Shown: positions 35,601-46,622 of the stretch, in pieces
Layout of the letters: each line of letters starts with the position of its first letter
Numbering within the stretch: position 1 is the stretch's first letter
NCBI GenBank assembly: GCA_029339195.1
Contig: JAPTJF010000082.1
Location: 62,001 to 126,000, forward strand
Direction: 5' to 3'
From: Micractinium sp. NFX-FRZ
Taxonomy: Eukaryota; Chlorophyta; Trebouxiophyceae; Chlorellales; Chlorellaceae
Length of the DNA stretch: 64,000 bases
The notes under the pieces: model-generated
The model's database searches: none
What the model saw: the letters and a program-made list of their open reading frames with translations, nothing else
What the model was told of the DNA's origin: nothing
Translations under genes and position numbers: made by a program

Positions 35601-38600
35601 GGTACGGGGGGAGACCAGCGGGCACCATAGCAAATGCACAGCAGAGGTTGGCCCAGCCGTACCGCTGCCTTTCACAGGAGTGCCTGTGAGGTGTCTCGTT
35701 GCCAGCTGCCGTGTGTCCTTTCGGCCACTGTTGCCCACAGCTCAAAGGTGTACTGTGCACTGTCCTGTTCAGCCCCCTCACCTGAAGCATGCCCACTGCT
35801 CCTGCTGCCGCCCCGCCCATCGCCGTGCCCGCAGGTCAAGCTGTACTTTGATGGCGAGCAGCAGGTGCCCTTCTGGGTCTCCAAAGCTGGAGAAGTGCAG
35901 GCAAGCAAGGCCGTATGGGCTGGCCTGCGTCAGTGGTGCCGGATCTGTGATGGCCGAGCCAACCCTGTGCCGTTTAAAATAAGCCAGCTAGGAAGCTCAA
36001 CCGCACCCTGCCCCTTGCCCATCTTTCAGTCACCTGCTCACCCTGCCCACCCGTGCAAAGCTTGCCGCAAGCTGGCAGCCACTGAGCGCGGCGGTGCAAG
36101 CTCAGCCTTGCAGCCCTGTTATCACACCCAGCCTCTCACTCAATCCGTCGCCTGCCCGTGGGCTGTGCCTGTCGTGGCCCCGCCCTGCTGCAGTCGCGGA
36201 GCCCTGAGCGCGGCGGCGTGGACTCTCACATTGCGGCCCGCACCACGCGCTCCGTCAACGGCTCCCTGGTGCTGGGGCAGATGCAGGAGTGCTACGGTGA
36301 GGGGGCGGGGGTGGGGCTCCCTGGTAGCAGATGCAGGAGTGCTACGGTGAGGGGCGAGGCAGGCCAGGGCAGGGTGAGTTGCCTCATGCATGGGACCTGT
36401 TTGGGAGGTGGGAGGTAATCTTGAAGCAAGGGAAGTCTGCTGGGTAGGCGATGCTTGCTTAAGCGTGCGAGGCGCGGGATGTTTCTGACTTGACAGCCCT
36501 GCTATGCAAAACATCACACACCATCGGCACCCCCGCCCATCTACAGAGCCTGGCCGCTCTCTTTGTAACAGGTTGTTTGCTCCAGCCCTCATGCGGCCAC
36601 AGCCTGCCCTTGCGCTCTCACGACTCAGCCCCCGTGCCTCTGCCCTGCACCCTGCTCTGTCCCACCTCCCCTTTCACAGGCGGCTGCTTCAGCCCCCAGT
36701 ACTCGCTGCACGGCGACATGTCGAACCTGCGCGTGTGGAACAGAGTGCTCAGCAAGTGAGTGCCCGCCCTGCCCCTGTGCTGCTGGCACGGGCTGCACTG
36801 CCTTGCATCAGCCCTGTCCTGGCCCGCCATGCCCTTGACCTGCCGTGCAAGCGAGCTGCCGCCCTGTGCCCTGCCCCTGCGCCTCTGGCTTCAAGTGCTC
36901 TGCGCTGCGCTGCGCTGCTCTGGATTGCCCGGCCTGGCCCTGGCATGTGCAGCCCCTGGTCTCATGTGCATGCCTGTATGCGCTTGAAGTGGAGGGGATG
37001 GGAACAGACGCTCCTGCCGTGGGAGTGGCGCTGTGCCTACCGGCAGCTGAGCCTGTACCAGCAGGTTCTCCCCACCGCTCAGCCACTCCATATCTGGCCA
37101 ATGCAGGGAGGACATTGGGGCAGGCATGTTCAGTCCGGAGCCTGCCAAGAAGGAGGGGCTGGTGGCCCACTACCCCTTCCTGCCTGAAACCCTGGATCGA
37201 ATGCCAGATGGGCGGGTGAGCAGTGCGGGCAAGCGGGCGCTGCGGTCTGCTGCTGCCCGCTGTGCATGCTCTGCACGGCACTGCCTTACTTTGGCACCAC
37301 GTCTGTGCCTCACGCGGCCGCCGTCCCCGCTGCGGTCCGCTCTCGCACCCTCCCACATCTACCTGCCAACCCTGAATTCGCATGCATGGGCTGCTTTTAT
37401 AAGTCCGGAGCACTGTTTACGCCGCAGCCACCACCATTTACCCGACCTGGCCCTCCATTACCCTGGCATCCCTCTTTCCCTTTCTTGCAGGCCCAAATCA
37501 AGGACGTGCACAGCGGTGGGGCCAACCCGCTGCAGCTGGGAGCCGACGCTCCCACATGGGTCTACTCCACCGCTCCCCTGGCCCAGGCCGACGGCAGCCC
37601 TGTGGAGCCTCCCTCTGCCGGCAGCGGCGGCTACGCAATGTTTCTGTCTGACCAGCAGGCAAGGGGGCACGGGTGGGGGCAGGGTGGGGCGCATGACAGG
37701 TACTGCATGTGCTTTATTGGCAAAGCAGCCTCTGGAAGAGGGATTGTCGGCGTGAGTGGTGCAGGGTTGGGGCAGGTGCGGTGGGAGTGTGCGGCTGCTG
37801 GTGCTGAGTGGAGGGCAGCCCCGGACAATGGGAGCATTTGCGGGTGGGCTCTTCCCACGTTGACCACAACGGAAATCAACCCCTCTCTCCATAGGGCTTT
37901 CTTTCCGTGGCTTGTCGACATGGGAAGAGCCCACCTTGCACTACATCCTCCCTTTGCCCAAGGCAGTTTCCCGCCAGCTGCTCCTTTTCCACCCATTCTT
38001 CGTGTCGCTGCGCCAATGGCAATGTGCTCGTGATGCTGTGGCTGTGGGCGGGCCAAGTCAACATCACACGCGCTGCGACCTGGCATCTCTGAGCGCACTT
38101 TGCAAATGGGTTCGAGGTTTTGGCATGGGCGCTCAGGCTGGAGAGCGCCGCGCCAAGGCAGGGTGCCCTGCCTTGGCATGCTTTACAGGCACACGTCCCT
38201 GCCTGCGTGGTGACGTGGCAGCTGCTGGGCTGGCCCGGCGTACAGCTGTACCACAGCCCGTGCACCGCACCGCACCATACACTCTTGAAAAGTTCGTGGT
38301 CAACTCGGCTTTCTGGCTGCTGGGGCACACGGTTGCACACCCGCGTGCTGCCGCTGCGCACGCTTCGTTGGCTGGGCAGGGGGGAGGGCCCTTGCATGCT
38401 TCGTGTGTGCCCTGTCAAAAATAAGCCTTCAGGAGGAAAAGCGTTCCTCCCCCTCGGGGGCCACCTCCCTTCCTCCTGATGGCTGTTCTTTCCAGGGCCC
38501 ACCCTGAGCACTGCTGGGCTCCATCCCAGCACACGGGCAGCTGCTAGCTGGCTTCCATCATGCTCGTAAAAGGCGGCTGTCTGGGGCGAGGCATGCCCAG

Positions 38601-41600
38601 ACTGGGGATTCCTGGGAGTGCCCCGGAAGGGGGCTCCCAATTGGCAGCAGCAGTGCCCGTGGCTGAGGCAGATAGCCCCCTCCCTCTGCCACTACATGCC
38701 ACCCGACCCTGCGCCACACCCAGGGCGCTGGCGTGCACGATTCCTCTGGCATGCTTCCCACACCGCCCCCTCTTACCGCCCAGCCACTGGCCTTCAGGCT
38801 CTGATCAGCTCGCCTGCCCCAGCCGCTCTCTGGGTTGGACCCTCCTAGGCCTGGGCTGCGTCTTCCGCTCGACCGCACCCCAGGTTCTGACCGGCCCTGC
38901 CAGCGAGCCTCCCCGGTTCACTAAAAAAACGACCTCTCCTCTCCTCTGGCACCCCCCCTGCAGGTGCTGATCAGCACCAACATGAGCATGCCCCCAGATG
39001 AAGTCACAGTCGAGTTCTGGATGCTCTCAGTGGGTGAGCGGGGTGGGGGCGGGGGTGGGCGGGGTGGGTGGGGTGGGTGGGGTGAGTGGGGTGAGTGGGG
39101 TGCACAGGCATGGGCTGCATGAACGACATGTGCCGGTGGGATGCCACTGCTGCTGTGCCCTGCGCAGCAGGCACGCGCTGCTTGTCCTTCAGCTGCCGCC
39201 TCGCCCCCCAGCCATGCTCCACGATTCCAGGTCCTGAGCTGTCCTCCTGCCACCTGCTCCGCCACCTGCCCTGTGCAGACTCCTGCCGCATGGGGGTGCC
39301 CTTCTCCTACGCCGCGCCCGGCTCCGAGTATGCAAAGTCAGGTGGGTGGGAGCAGCGGACGCTGGCAGCCGGCTGTTGTGACTGAGCATTGCATGCATGC
39401 CGGTTGGGGGGCGGTGCTGCTGTGCAGGCGACTTACCCCTTGCAGAGTGCTTTGCCCGGGCCCGCTCAGCTCTAGAGGCGGTGCCTGCGCCCCACACCCC
39501 CCTCCCGCCGCCCTCTCACGCAGACAATGCGTTTCTTGTGTTCAACTACAACTCGTGGGGCGTGTCTGTGATGGAAGACGAGGGGGGGCTGAGGGACCAC
39601 CTGAGCGGGGTGGCCTCCACAGACGGGCGGTGGCACCACATCGCGGTGACGTGGCGCTCCTGGGACGGGCAGACCAAGCTGTACGACAATGGGCGGGAGG
39701 TGAGGAGGGCGGGAAGAAGGGTGTGCAATATTGGGGTGGGGGAGGCACCTGCTGGTGGTTGATGGCACCACAGCACGAGGTGATGTGGGGCTCTTGTGCC
39801 CCCTGAGGGAGGCACCTTGACCAAAACATTGACATATGTGGCATATTGGCAAGCTCACAAGGAAGACCACCCCACCCCCCCTCCGCCCACTCCCCGCAGG
39901 TGTGGTCTGTCATCCGGGGCAAGGGCGCCCGCATACGTTCGGGAGGCACCCTGGTGGTGGGGCGGGAGCAGGACTGCGAGGGAGGCTGCTTCGACTCAGC
40001 CCCAGGTGTGGGCGGGTCCTCTCGGGACGGTCCGGGCAGGGCGATGCCTGTGTGCACGGAGTGGTGGCCTTGTTGGGGCCTTGTGCTATGTGTGTGCTGT
40101 TGTGCACGACCAGCAGGCGTGGGTCATGCGCGTTGGACTGCGCCACGGCTTGCTGTGCTGCCCACCCTCCTCCTCCTCCTCCTCCTCCTCCTCACACCTG
40201 CGGTCCCCTCACCGCCGTGTGGTGCAGGTGCTGCTGGGGCCACCCAGTCGGACTATGAGCTCGAGTACGGAGCGCAGGTAGGGGCGGGAGGTGGGAGAGG
40301 TCAGGAGGCAGGGCAGGGATGGGGGGAGGGGTGGTGGGCATAATCAAGCGGGCAGGCCGGGGGGCATTGCCCGCCTGCACGGCGCCGTACTGGGGGACTG
40401 ATTGCGACTGAAACACCGTGCCCTCTGGTTTGTAACGGCAACCCTCGTGCCAGCCGCCCCTCCTGCTCGCCATGCGCCCCATCCCACTCGCTATAAGGAC
40501 TTCTTTGGACGCTGGCCCATGGGAAGCATCCTGAACCAGCAGTGTGCCGCCCACCTGGGCCCTCCCCCCCTACCCAAAGGATGGCCCACCCCACAGCGCT
40601 GCCATCCCCCTCCCACCACCCCCGCAGCCCTTCCCTCCTCGCAGCGCTGCCCTCCCCCTTCCACACACTGTCCTCCCAACAGCCCTTCCCTCCTCACAGT
40701 GCTGCCCTCCCCCTCCCGCGCACCATCCTCCCAACAGCACTTCCTCCTCACAGCGCTACCCTGCCCTGCCCCACCCCATCCCCACCCCACCCCCGCAGGA
40801 CTTCTTTGGCTCCATCGACGAGATGAGGGTGTGGAGGAAGGCGCGCACCCAGGAAGAGGTGAGCAGCGGTGCATGGGCCTGGCCCTCCTGGCCCTGCATG
40901 GCCCTGCACGTGGCGGCCTGACTGCAGCTCATTCCTGCCAGTGGCTTGCGCTGCTCGCTGCCTCCCCTCCAACACATCTGCAGTCTGTGCACGCACGGTC
41001 CAGGCCTCTGCTGATGCAGCTGCTCTGACACTACCGCACTCCCCCTTATCCTCCCTGCCTGCCTGCCTGCCCCCCTGCCCCTGCCCACAGATCCAGAGCG
41101 GCATGCTTGCCAACCTCTTCCGCAAGGGGGTCACCGGCAAGCCTTTTGACTCGCCACCCGTCGACCCGCACCACCCAGACCTCGTGGCCTACTGGTGAGA
41201 ACCCTGTTGTGAGGCCCAGCTGCATTTTGTTGGCATGGCGCATGCCGAGTTGAGTGGCCCACGCTGCCACGATTCACTGTTCCTCAATTTTTGCCACCCT
41301 CCACCTGCCGCTCAAATGCAGGAGCTTTGACGAGGGCAAGGGCTGGCGGGTGCACGACCTCACCGGGCACGGCCACGACCTGATTGCCGCCGAGAACCCG
41401 CGCTGGGAGGTGGTTCGCTGGCTGGCCGTCTGCGGCAACGGTGAGCGCTGCCCCGGGCATGTTACTGAACCAGCCAAGGCACAGCAGGGCTGCGGCAGCA
41501 TGCTGCCAGTGGGATGAGGGGGCGGGGGGGATCACCCTAATCAATCAATCAATCAATTACATTTCACCTGCTCATCATAATGATCACGTTTCACCTGCGG

Positions 41601-42836
41601 TGGGTTGAGCTCTCTCTGGCCCTCCTCTTGTGTCACCACCCCTGCAGGCGTCATGGAAGGGCTGGAGGAGTGCGACGACGGGCACACAAAGGATGGGGAC
41701 GGGTGCAGCTCATCCTGCCAGGTGAGCTTTTGTTGGAGGGCCTTGGGATGGTAACCTGACGAGCGTGAATCGTGGTGTGTGTGATGATGGGGAGGCACGC
41801 TTTTGGGAGGGCCTTGGGCAGGTGGCTTGGAAGGGCGCAAATCGTGGTGTGTGGTCGTGGGGAGACACATGGGCGCACAGCTTCCTCCCACCCCCCAGCA
41901 ACAGCCGGTTGTACCCAGCTGTCTCTACTCCTCCGCCGTGCAGGCCGAGGCTGGCTGGCACTGCACCCGCACCAGCCCCTCGGTCTGCGTCCGCGCCGGC
42001 GAGCGCCTGCCCGACGTGCCGCCTGCTGAGCCACAAGGCGGCCCCCCCGGCCCCCCACCCGGCACCGGCGGCGGCGACAGCGTCCCCCCTGCCGGGCCCC
42101 CGCCTGGGCAGAAGCGCCGCAGCCGCCACGGGCTGCTGATCACCACGATTGTGCTTGCGGCCGTGGCGAGCGCGTGTGCCGCCCTGTGGGTGGCGCGCGA
42201 GCGCATCTATGACCACTTCCCGCAGGTAAGCAGGAGGCGAAGCTAGATGTAATGGGGGCCTGGCCGGCTGGGGTGGCCTGCTTGGGTGCTGGGGGCAGGG
42301 GACAGACTGGCAGGCCAGCAGGGAGGCAAGCAGGCAGGCTGCTGCAGCATACTTGCTGTCGCCCCTGGTGCTGGCAAGTGTGTACACAGGCACGCAGCAT
42401 GCGCGGCACGTGAGCGCCCTGTCCCTGCCGCTGCTCCGCAGGTGGAGAGCGCGGTGGAAGCGGTGGGCTCCCGCATGCCCTGGCGCCGCCACCACTACTC
42501 GTTTGCAGGTGCGTGCCGTGCCGCCTGCAGTGCATCACTGCCCTGCTGGCCTGCCTGCGGATGTGCATGCCCGCACACCTTTGTGCCCACCTGCTCATTA
42601 CTCCCTGCTTCCATCCTCATCGTAACACCCTGCCCTTATCCTTGCAATGCCTCCTCCCTCCTCCAGGTGACCTCCCTTATGATGAGTTCCGGGAGGCAGG
42701 CGCCCCAGGGTCCCCTGAATTCACGGCCACCAGCCCCGCCCCAGGTAGTCACCGGGACAGGGGCGGCACCTTCCTGGGTTACAGCCGCCTGCCTGCCACG
42801 GCGCCGCCACCCGCACCGCCAGAGGAGCAGCCCTGA
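29634..42836 (+). CDS. Single-pass membrane protein with three LamG-like domains and a DUF4215 repeat
   Basis: Exons: 29634-29691, 29867-29974, 30303-30391, 30677-30768, 32458-32599, 32884-33002, 33399-33510, 33856-33999, 34171-34253, 34517-34629, 34922-35029, 35284-35365, 35547-35601, 35835-35900, 36194-36296, 36680-36755, 37107-37215, 37491-37658, 38964-39033, 39279-39341, 39524-39699, 39900-40005, 40228-40277, 40799-40858, 41091-41194, 41322-41440, 41648-41721, 41944-42225, 42442-42508, 42667-42836; 1,055 residues in frame. A signal peptide (RRLGAALALTLALG) is followed by three concanavalin-like LamG jellyrolls, each with WHH(L/V/I)AV and a Q(D/E)C..GC insert, then LMDEVRIW, DMSNLRVW or SIDEMRVW. 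Next are a cysteine repeat of the DUF4215 type (MEGLEECDDGHTKDGDGC), a Pro/Gly linker, a transmembrane helix (LLITTIVLAAVASACAALWV) and an about 100-residue cytosolic tail. Introns after 35900 and 37658 use GC donors. Probably a surface glycan- or matrix-binding receptor; ligand unknown. Confidence 0.85.
31483..31978. repeat. Two diverged about 248-nt tandem units in a long intron
   Basis: CGGAATCCGCGCTGCTGGCG at 31553 recurs, diverged, at 31801, and GTGTGCCACACTGCGGCA at 31683 recurs as GTGTGCCGCGCTGCGGCA at 31931, so the spacing is constant at 248 nt. Each unit has a GC-rich hairpin (GGCGCCCCC facing GGGGCGC in the first). The 12-mer GAGCTATAGCAT lies on both sides of the block, at 31363-31374 and 32147-32158. 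Confidence 0.75.
33577..33627 (+). repeat. Copy of a LamG-gene exon-donor junction
   Basis: GGCAGGGCTGGACAACCACC before GTGGGTGGGGC at the exon end (33510) recurs as GGCAGGGCTGGGAGAACTACC before TGGGTGGGGC. In the copy the donor GT is lost. Confidence 0.75.
36315..36352 (+). repeat. Copy of a LamG-gene exon-donor junction with an intact donor
   Basis: GCAGATGCAGGAGTGCTACG then GTGAGGGG at the true exon end (36296) recurs 50 nt downstream, ending in GCTACG at 36346 then GTGAGGGGCG. The copy starts with the same GGCTCCCTGGT and has a 6-nt deletion. Confidence 0.9.
37844..37934. repeat. 14-nt perfect inverted repeat in an intron
   Basis: GTGGGCTCTTCCCA at 37844-37857 is the exact reverse complement of TGGGAAGAGCCCAC at 37921-37934. 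Inside the loop, CCACAACGGAAA and TTTCCGTGG could extend the pairing. It lies in the 1,305-nt intron 37659-38963. Confidence 0.7.
40166..40193 (+). repeat. (TCC)n microsatellite before a splice acceptor
   Basis: About nine TCC units form part of the pyrimidine-rich stretch ahead of the acceptor at 40227. Confidence 0.9.
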
Positions 42837-43328
42837 GCGGGACGGCACTCGACAGCGGCTGTGTTGCCCATCTTGTGCATGCCCGTCTGCCTTCAGCTGC
42901 TGGGCTTGCTGGGCATGGAGGTCGAGCGCTGCCGGGCCACGTTGCCGTGCCCACTGGTCTCCTCTCCCCACCAACCTCTGCCATTCAGCCCAGCGCTGTG
43001 GTTGCCCCTTTGCTGATCCCTCCTGTACTTGAATCGACCTAGAAGTCAATTGTGTTGCTGCTCCGACTTCTGTGTACAACCGTTCATACGATGTAAGCAA
43101 GCAAAGCAGCCACCAGAAGCAAGCTGGGCCTCTCCTAGAATTGTGACGATGGCAGTCGCCAACAGGCTGGCCCCCCTTCTAGCACCTACAGAACCGCTAG
43201 TCGCGTTTGATGGGCTGTAAGTGATCGTTGTGGCCGCACTTGGTGTCTCGCACTTGGGGTGCCTCCTCCGCTCCCCGGCCCTACCTCGTGAAGGCAGCCC
43301 CGCACGCGTCGACCTACCAACCGTCAAG
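42837..43328 (+). other. Intergenic region between LamG and BAHD genes
   Basis: 3' UTR of the LamG gene, then promoter and leader of the acyltransferase gene. A short upstream open frame (ATG at 43149, 23 codons, TAA at 43218) precedes the chosen acyltransferase start. Confidence 0.55.
43092..43096 (+). terminator. TGTAA polyadenylation motif
   Basis: TGTAA about 256 nt past the LamG-gene stop. A second TGTAA lies at 43216. Confidence 0.4.
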
Positions 43329-44533
43329 ATGAGCCCCGCACTGGCCACGGCAGCCGCGCCTTTCTCCCTGGAGCTCGTCTCTCGCAAGCTCGTCAAGCCG
43401 CGGCCTGGTTCGGGGGTGCAGCGCCAAGGTTCTGGAGCGTCGGCCAGCGGAGCGGCTGGCGGCAAGCCCGGCGCCAACGGGAGCGACTTAATAGAGCGCA
43501 CAGAGCTCTCCAGCTTTGACGCCATCAACGCCTTCCTGGGCACTGCAAGGGCCTATGGCTTTGCAGGAGAGGCCAGGATAGATGCACGGGCACTGGAGGC
43601 GGCGCTGGAGGCAATGGTGGGTGGTTGGGTTGAAAACGGCGTGCGGTGCTCTCAAATGGGCCGCCGCAAGGTCGTGCACTGCAGGCTGCCGTTGCGCGTG
43701 AGCCGATCCTGTTCCTCAGCTGATCCCTCTTTCCATATGAAAAAATGGATGTTTTTAAACATAAAGCGAGCCGATCCTGTTCCTCAGCTGATCCCTCTTT
43801 CCATATGAAAAAATGGATGTTTTTAAACATAAAGCACTTTCCCTCCCTGCCCGCCCCCTTGGCAGGTGACCGACCTTCCCTTCCTGGCGGGACGGTAAGC
43901 GGCATGCCTGCTTTGGCACGCTGCGCCTGCCCTGCCCCGCCATCCCATCGGCATGGTTGCCCCTGTCCCACACCAGCCTCGCCCTGCCTGGCCTGGCATC
44001 GTCATGCTCATCTCGCTGCCCCCAGTTTAACCTGTTGTTACCTAGACTAAGATGACATCTTGCCTGCGCCTGCTCCTGGCTGCAGGATGGGTCGCATGCA
44101 GGGCCGGCGCCTGGGCAGCCTGGCAATAGAGCACACAGGAGAGGGCGCCCTGCTTACGGTGGTGGAGGCGGAGGAGGTGTCTCTGGCGTGCATGGCACCC
44201 GCCACCTGGCCCCAGGCCCGCATGTCGCTGACAGATCAAGAGGAGCTGGCGTTCTACATTGACAAGATGGACACCGGCAGGTGGAGTAGGGAGGAAAGGG
44301 TGGCCAGGGGGTGGGGCCAGACTCGGATTGGGGCTGGGGGCGGCGGGAGGCAGCAAGTCGGGCATGGGAGGGTCTCCTTTCCCACAGATGGCAAGGGAGG
44401 CAGATGGGAGCTGGCAGGGGGGGGGGGGGGGGCAGTACGCAGAACACACCTTCAGTTGGCCTGCCCCCCGCCTGCCACACTTCTTCACTGGGCGCAGGGC
44501 GATGCTGACAGGGCGCGAGCCGGTGATGAAGGT

Positions 44534-44571
<38 letters not shown>

Positions 44572-46584
44572 CCAGGGCGTGTCTGCCTGCCCTGCCTGCC
44601 CTGCCTGCCCTGCCTGCCCTCATCCCTGCATGCCGCTGGGACCCTTACCTGCCCACCTGCCCACCTGCGCACGTGCGCATGCCATCCCCATCGGGGCTTC
44701 CCGTGCCGGCACAGGCAGGAAATGTTCCCAGGGGGGCGCCGTATGTCTGCTGACCTGGCCGCAGGACGGCGACACGATATGCTGGGCACACTCTATCCCG
44801 CATGTGGCCCGCCGTGTTGTTGCAGGTGCGGCTGACCCGGCTGCGGGATGGGGACATCCTGGGCATCACGCTGTCGCACGCCATACTGGGTGAGACCCTC
44901 AGCCGAGGGGCGGGCGGCCCAGAGCAGGGTAAAGCGGGCGGTGCCGATTTGCAGTGACGGACGCTCTCCCAGAGCCCTGCCACTGTGCAGCAAGTGCTGG
45001 AACTTGCCATGCCGAACCTGTGCCCCCTGCTTTCTCTTCCACCTCCCAATGTTCTCTTGCCAGATGGCATGCGCTGGCCGGCGCTGGAGGCCCACCTGGC
45101 GGCGCGGTACCGCCAGTACGCTGGCGGCCCCCGCCCTGAGCCCTCCCAGCTGCTGCACCCCACAGATCGCAAGCTGTTCTCCACTGAGCACATGGTGGCA
45201 CAGCTGCTGGGGTGAGAGAGTGCGGCAAACCTTGCATGGGAGAGCGAGGAGCAGGGTGTGGCCATTAGGTCACTGCTGCTGGGAAAGAGTGCCTTGTGTG
45301 CCTCCTCACCTCTTCCTGTCGGTTTGCCTCCCCGCCTCCTGCCAGCAGGGAGGGCGCCACCTGGACGCCCCCTGCCACCCCCATCCGCGGCTCACTGGCC
45401 GGCTACTGGCGCCTGGCCAAGCAGGTGGGTGGCTGGGGGGCCCTGGCCAACTGTGTATAGGTTGCCTGCGGGTTGCCACACCTGCCTGTGTTGCGCTGAC
45501 ACATGCTGAACATGCTTTCTTCCATCGTGGCCAAGCAGGCCTGGGTGGCCACCCGCAGGGGCAGCGAGTTTCTGATGCTGCACCTGCCCCGCCCATCAGC
45601 AGGCGAGCTCAAGGCGCTGGCGGCAGGTGCGGGGGCTGGGCCTATGGGGAAAGGGCTGATTGGAGGCAGGGAACCGTGCATTTCCCGCCGCCGCAGCTAG
45701 TGCCACTGCCTCACTGCGTGCCCCTTGTGTCTTCGGCACAGCTTGACACCAACGCTGGTTCACTCCACTGGGTGCCTCACATCAGCCTCCTCACTCCCAT
45801 CCCTGTCCAATTCCATCAGAGGGCAACCCAGTGGCAGGCATCACCACAGGGGACGCCATCCAGGCCGCCGTCTCGCTGCTGGTGCACGATGCGTGTGGCA
45901 GGCCCCTGCTGCCGGTGGCACCAAAGGCAATGTCCGTTATGGTGCAGGTGCGACGGTGGACAGATTAGTGCCTCTTGGGGGCCGAACTGCTGCTTGCGTC
46001 CTTGCGCTGCCTGTATTCTGTGCATAAAATGTTATTATTTCACTCATGCAGGTGCCAGCGCCAGAGGGGTACTTTGGCAATGCGGTGCGCATGCTGGAGG
46101 TCAGCCTGCCAGCAGGCACAGCGCAGCCGGTGGAGGGCGACTATGCTGGGGCGCTGCGCCAGCTGGCGGGCGCGATCCGACAGACCAGCGCCGCCTTCCG
46201 CTCGCAGCCGGTGAGACGGGTGGCTGGTGGGCGGGTGGGTATTGAACCTCAAATGTGCGTTCTTCGTTAGTGTCTTGGTGGACCGATTCACAGGCAGTCG
46301 GCCTGTGCACCAGTGTGGGGCTGGGCTGCTGGTGTTCCGAAGCTGAGCAGGCACCTCCTGATTCGCCTGCCCCGCAGGAGCGGGCGCTGGAGGCGATGCA
46401 CACGACAGAGGCGCTGGTGGGTACCCCCGTGCTGCGCATGCTGAGCCACATGTGCGGCCGCCTCATGCCGCACCTCACCTCAGCCACCAACTACAACCCC
46501 ACGCCGCAGGTGGGACAGCCGCACGGTTGGCTTGCTGTGCTGCCCTGCTGCTGCTGCACTGTGTCATGCTGCTGGTGCTGCTGC

Positions 46585-46622
<38 letters not shown>

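Noticed and set aside
35900..35901. GT donor GTGCAG six bases upstream instead of the GC donor
   Set aside because: Both keep phase 0, but GTGCAG is a very poor donor while CAG followed by GCAAGC fits the GC-donor consensus. It remains open without cDNA.
40493..40520. AAGGACTTCTTTGGA as an additional exon of the LamG gene
   Set aside because: It resembles the start of the exon at 40799, but no acceptor precedes it and no suitable in-frame donor follows. Probably another duplicated fragment.
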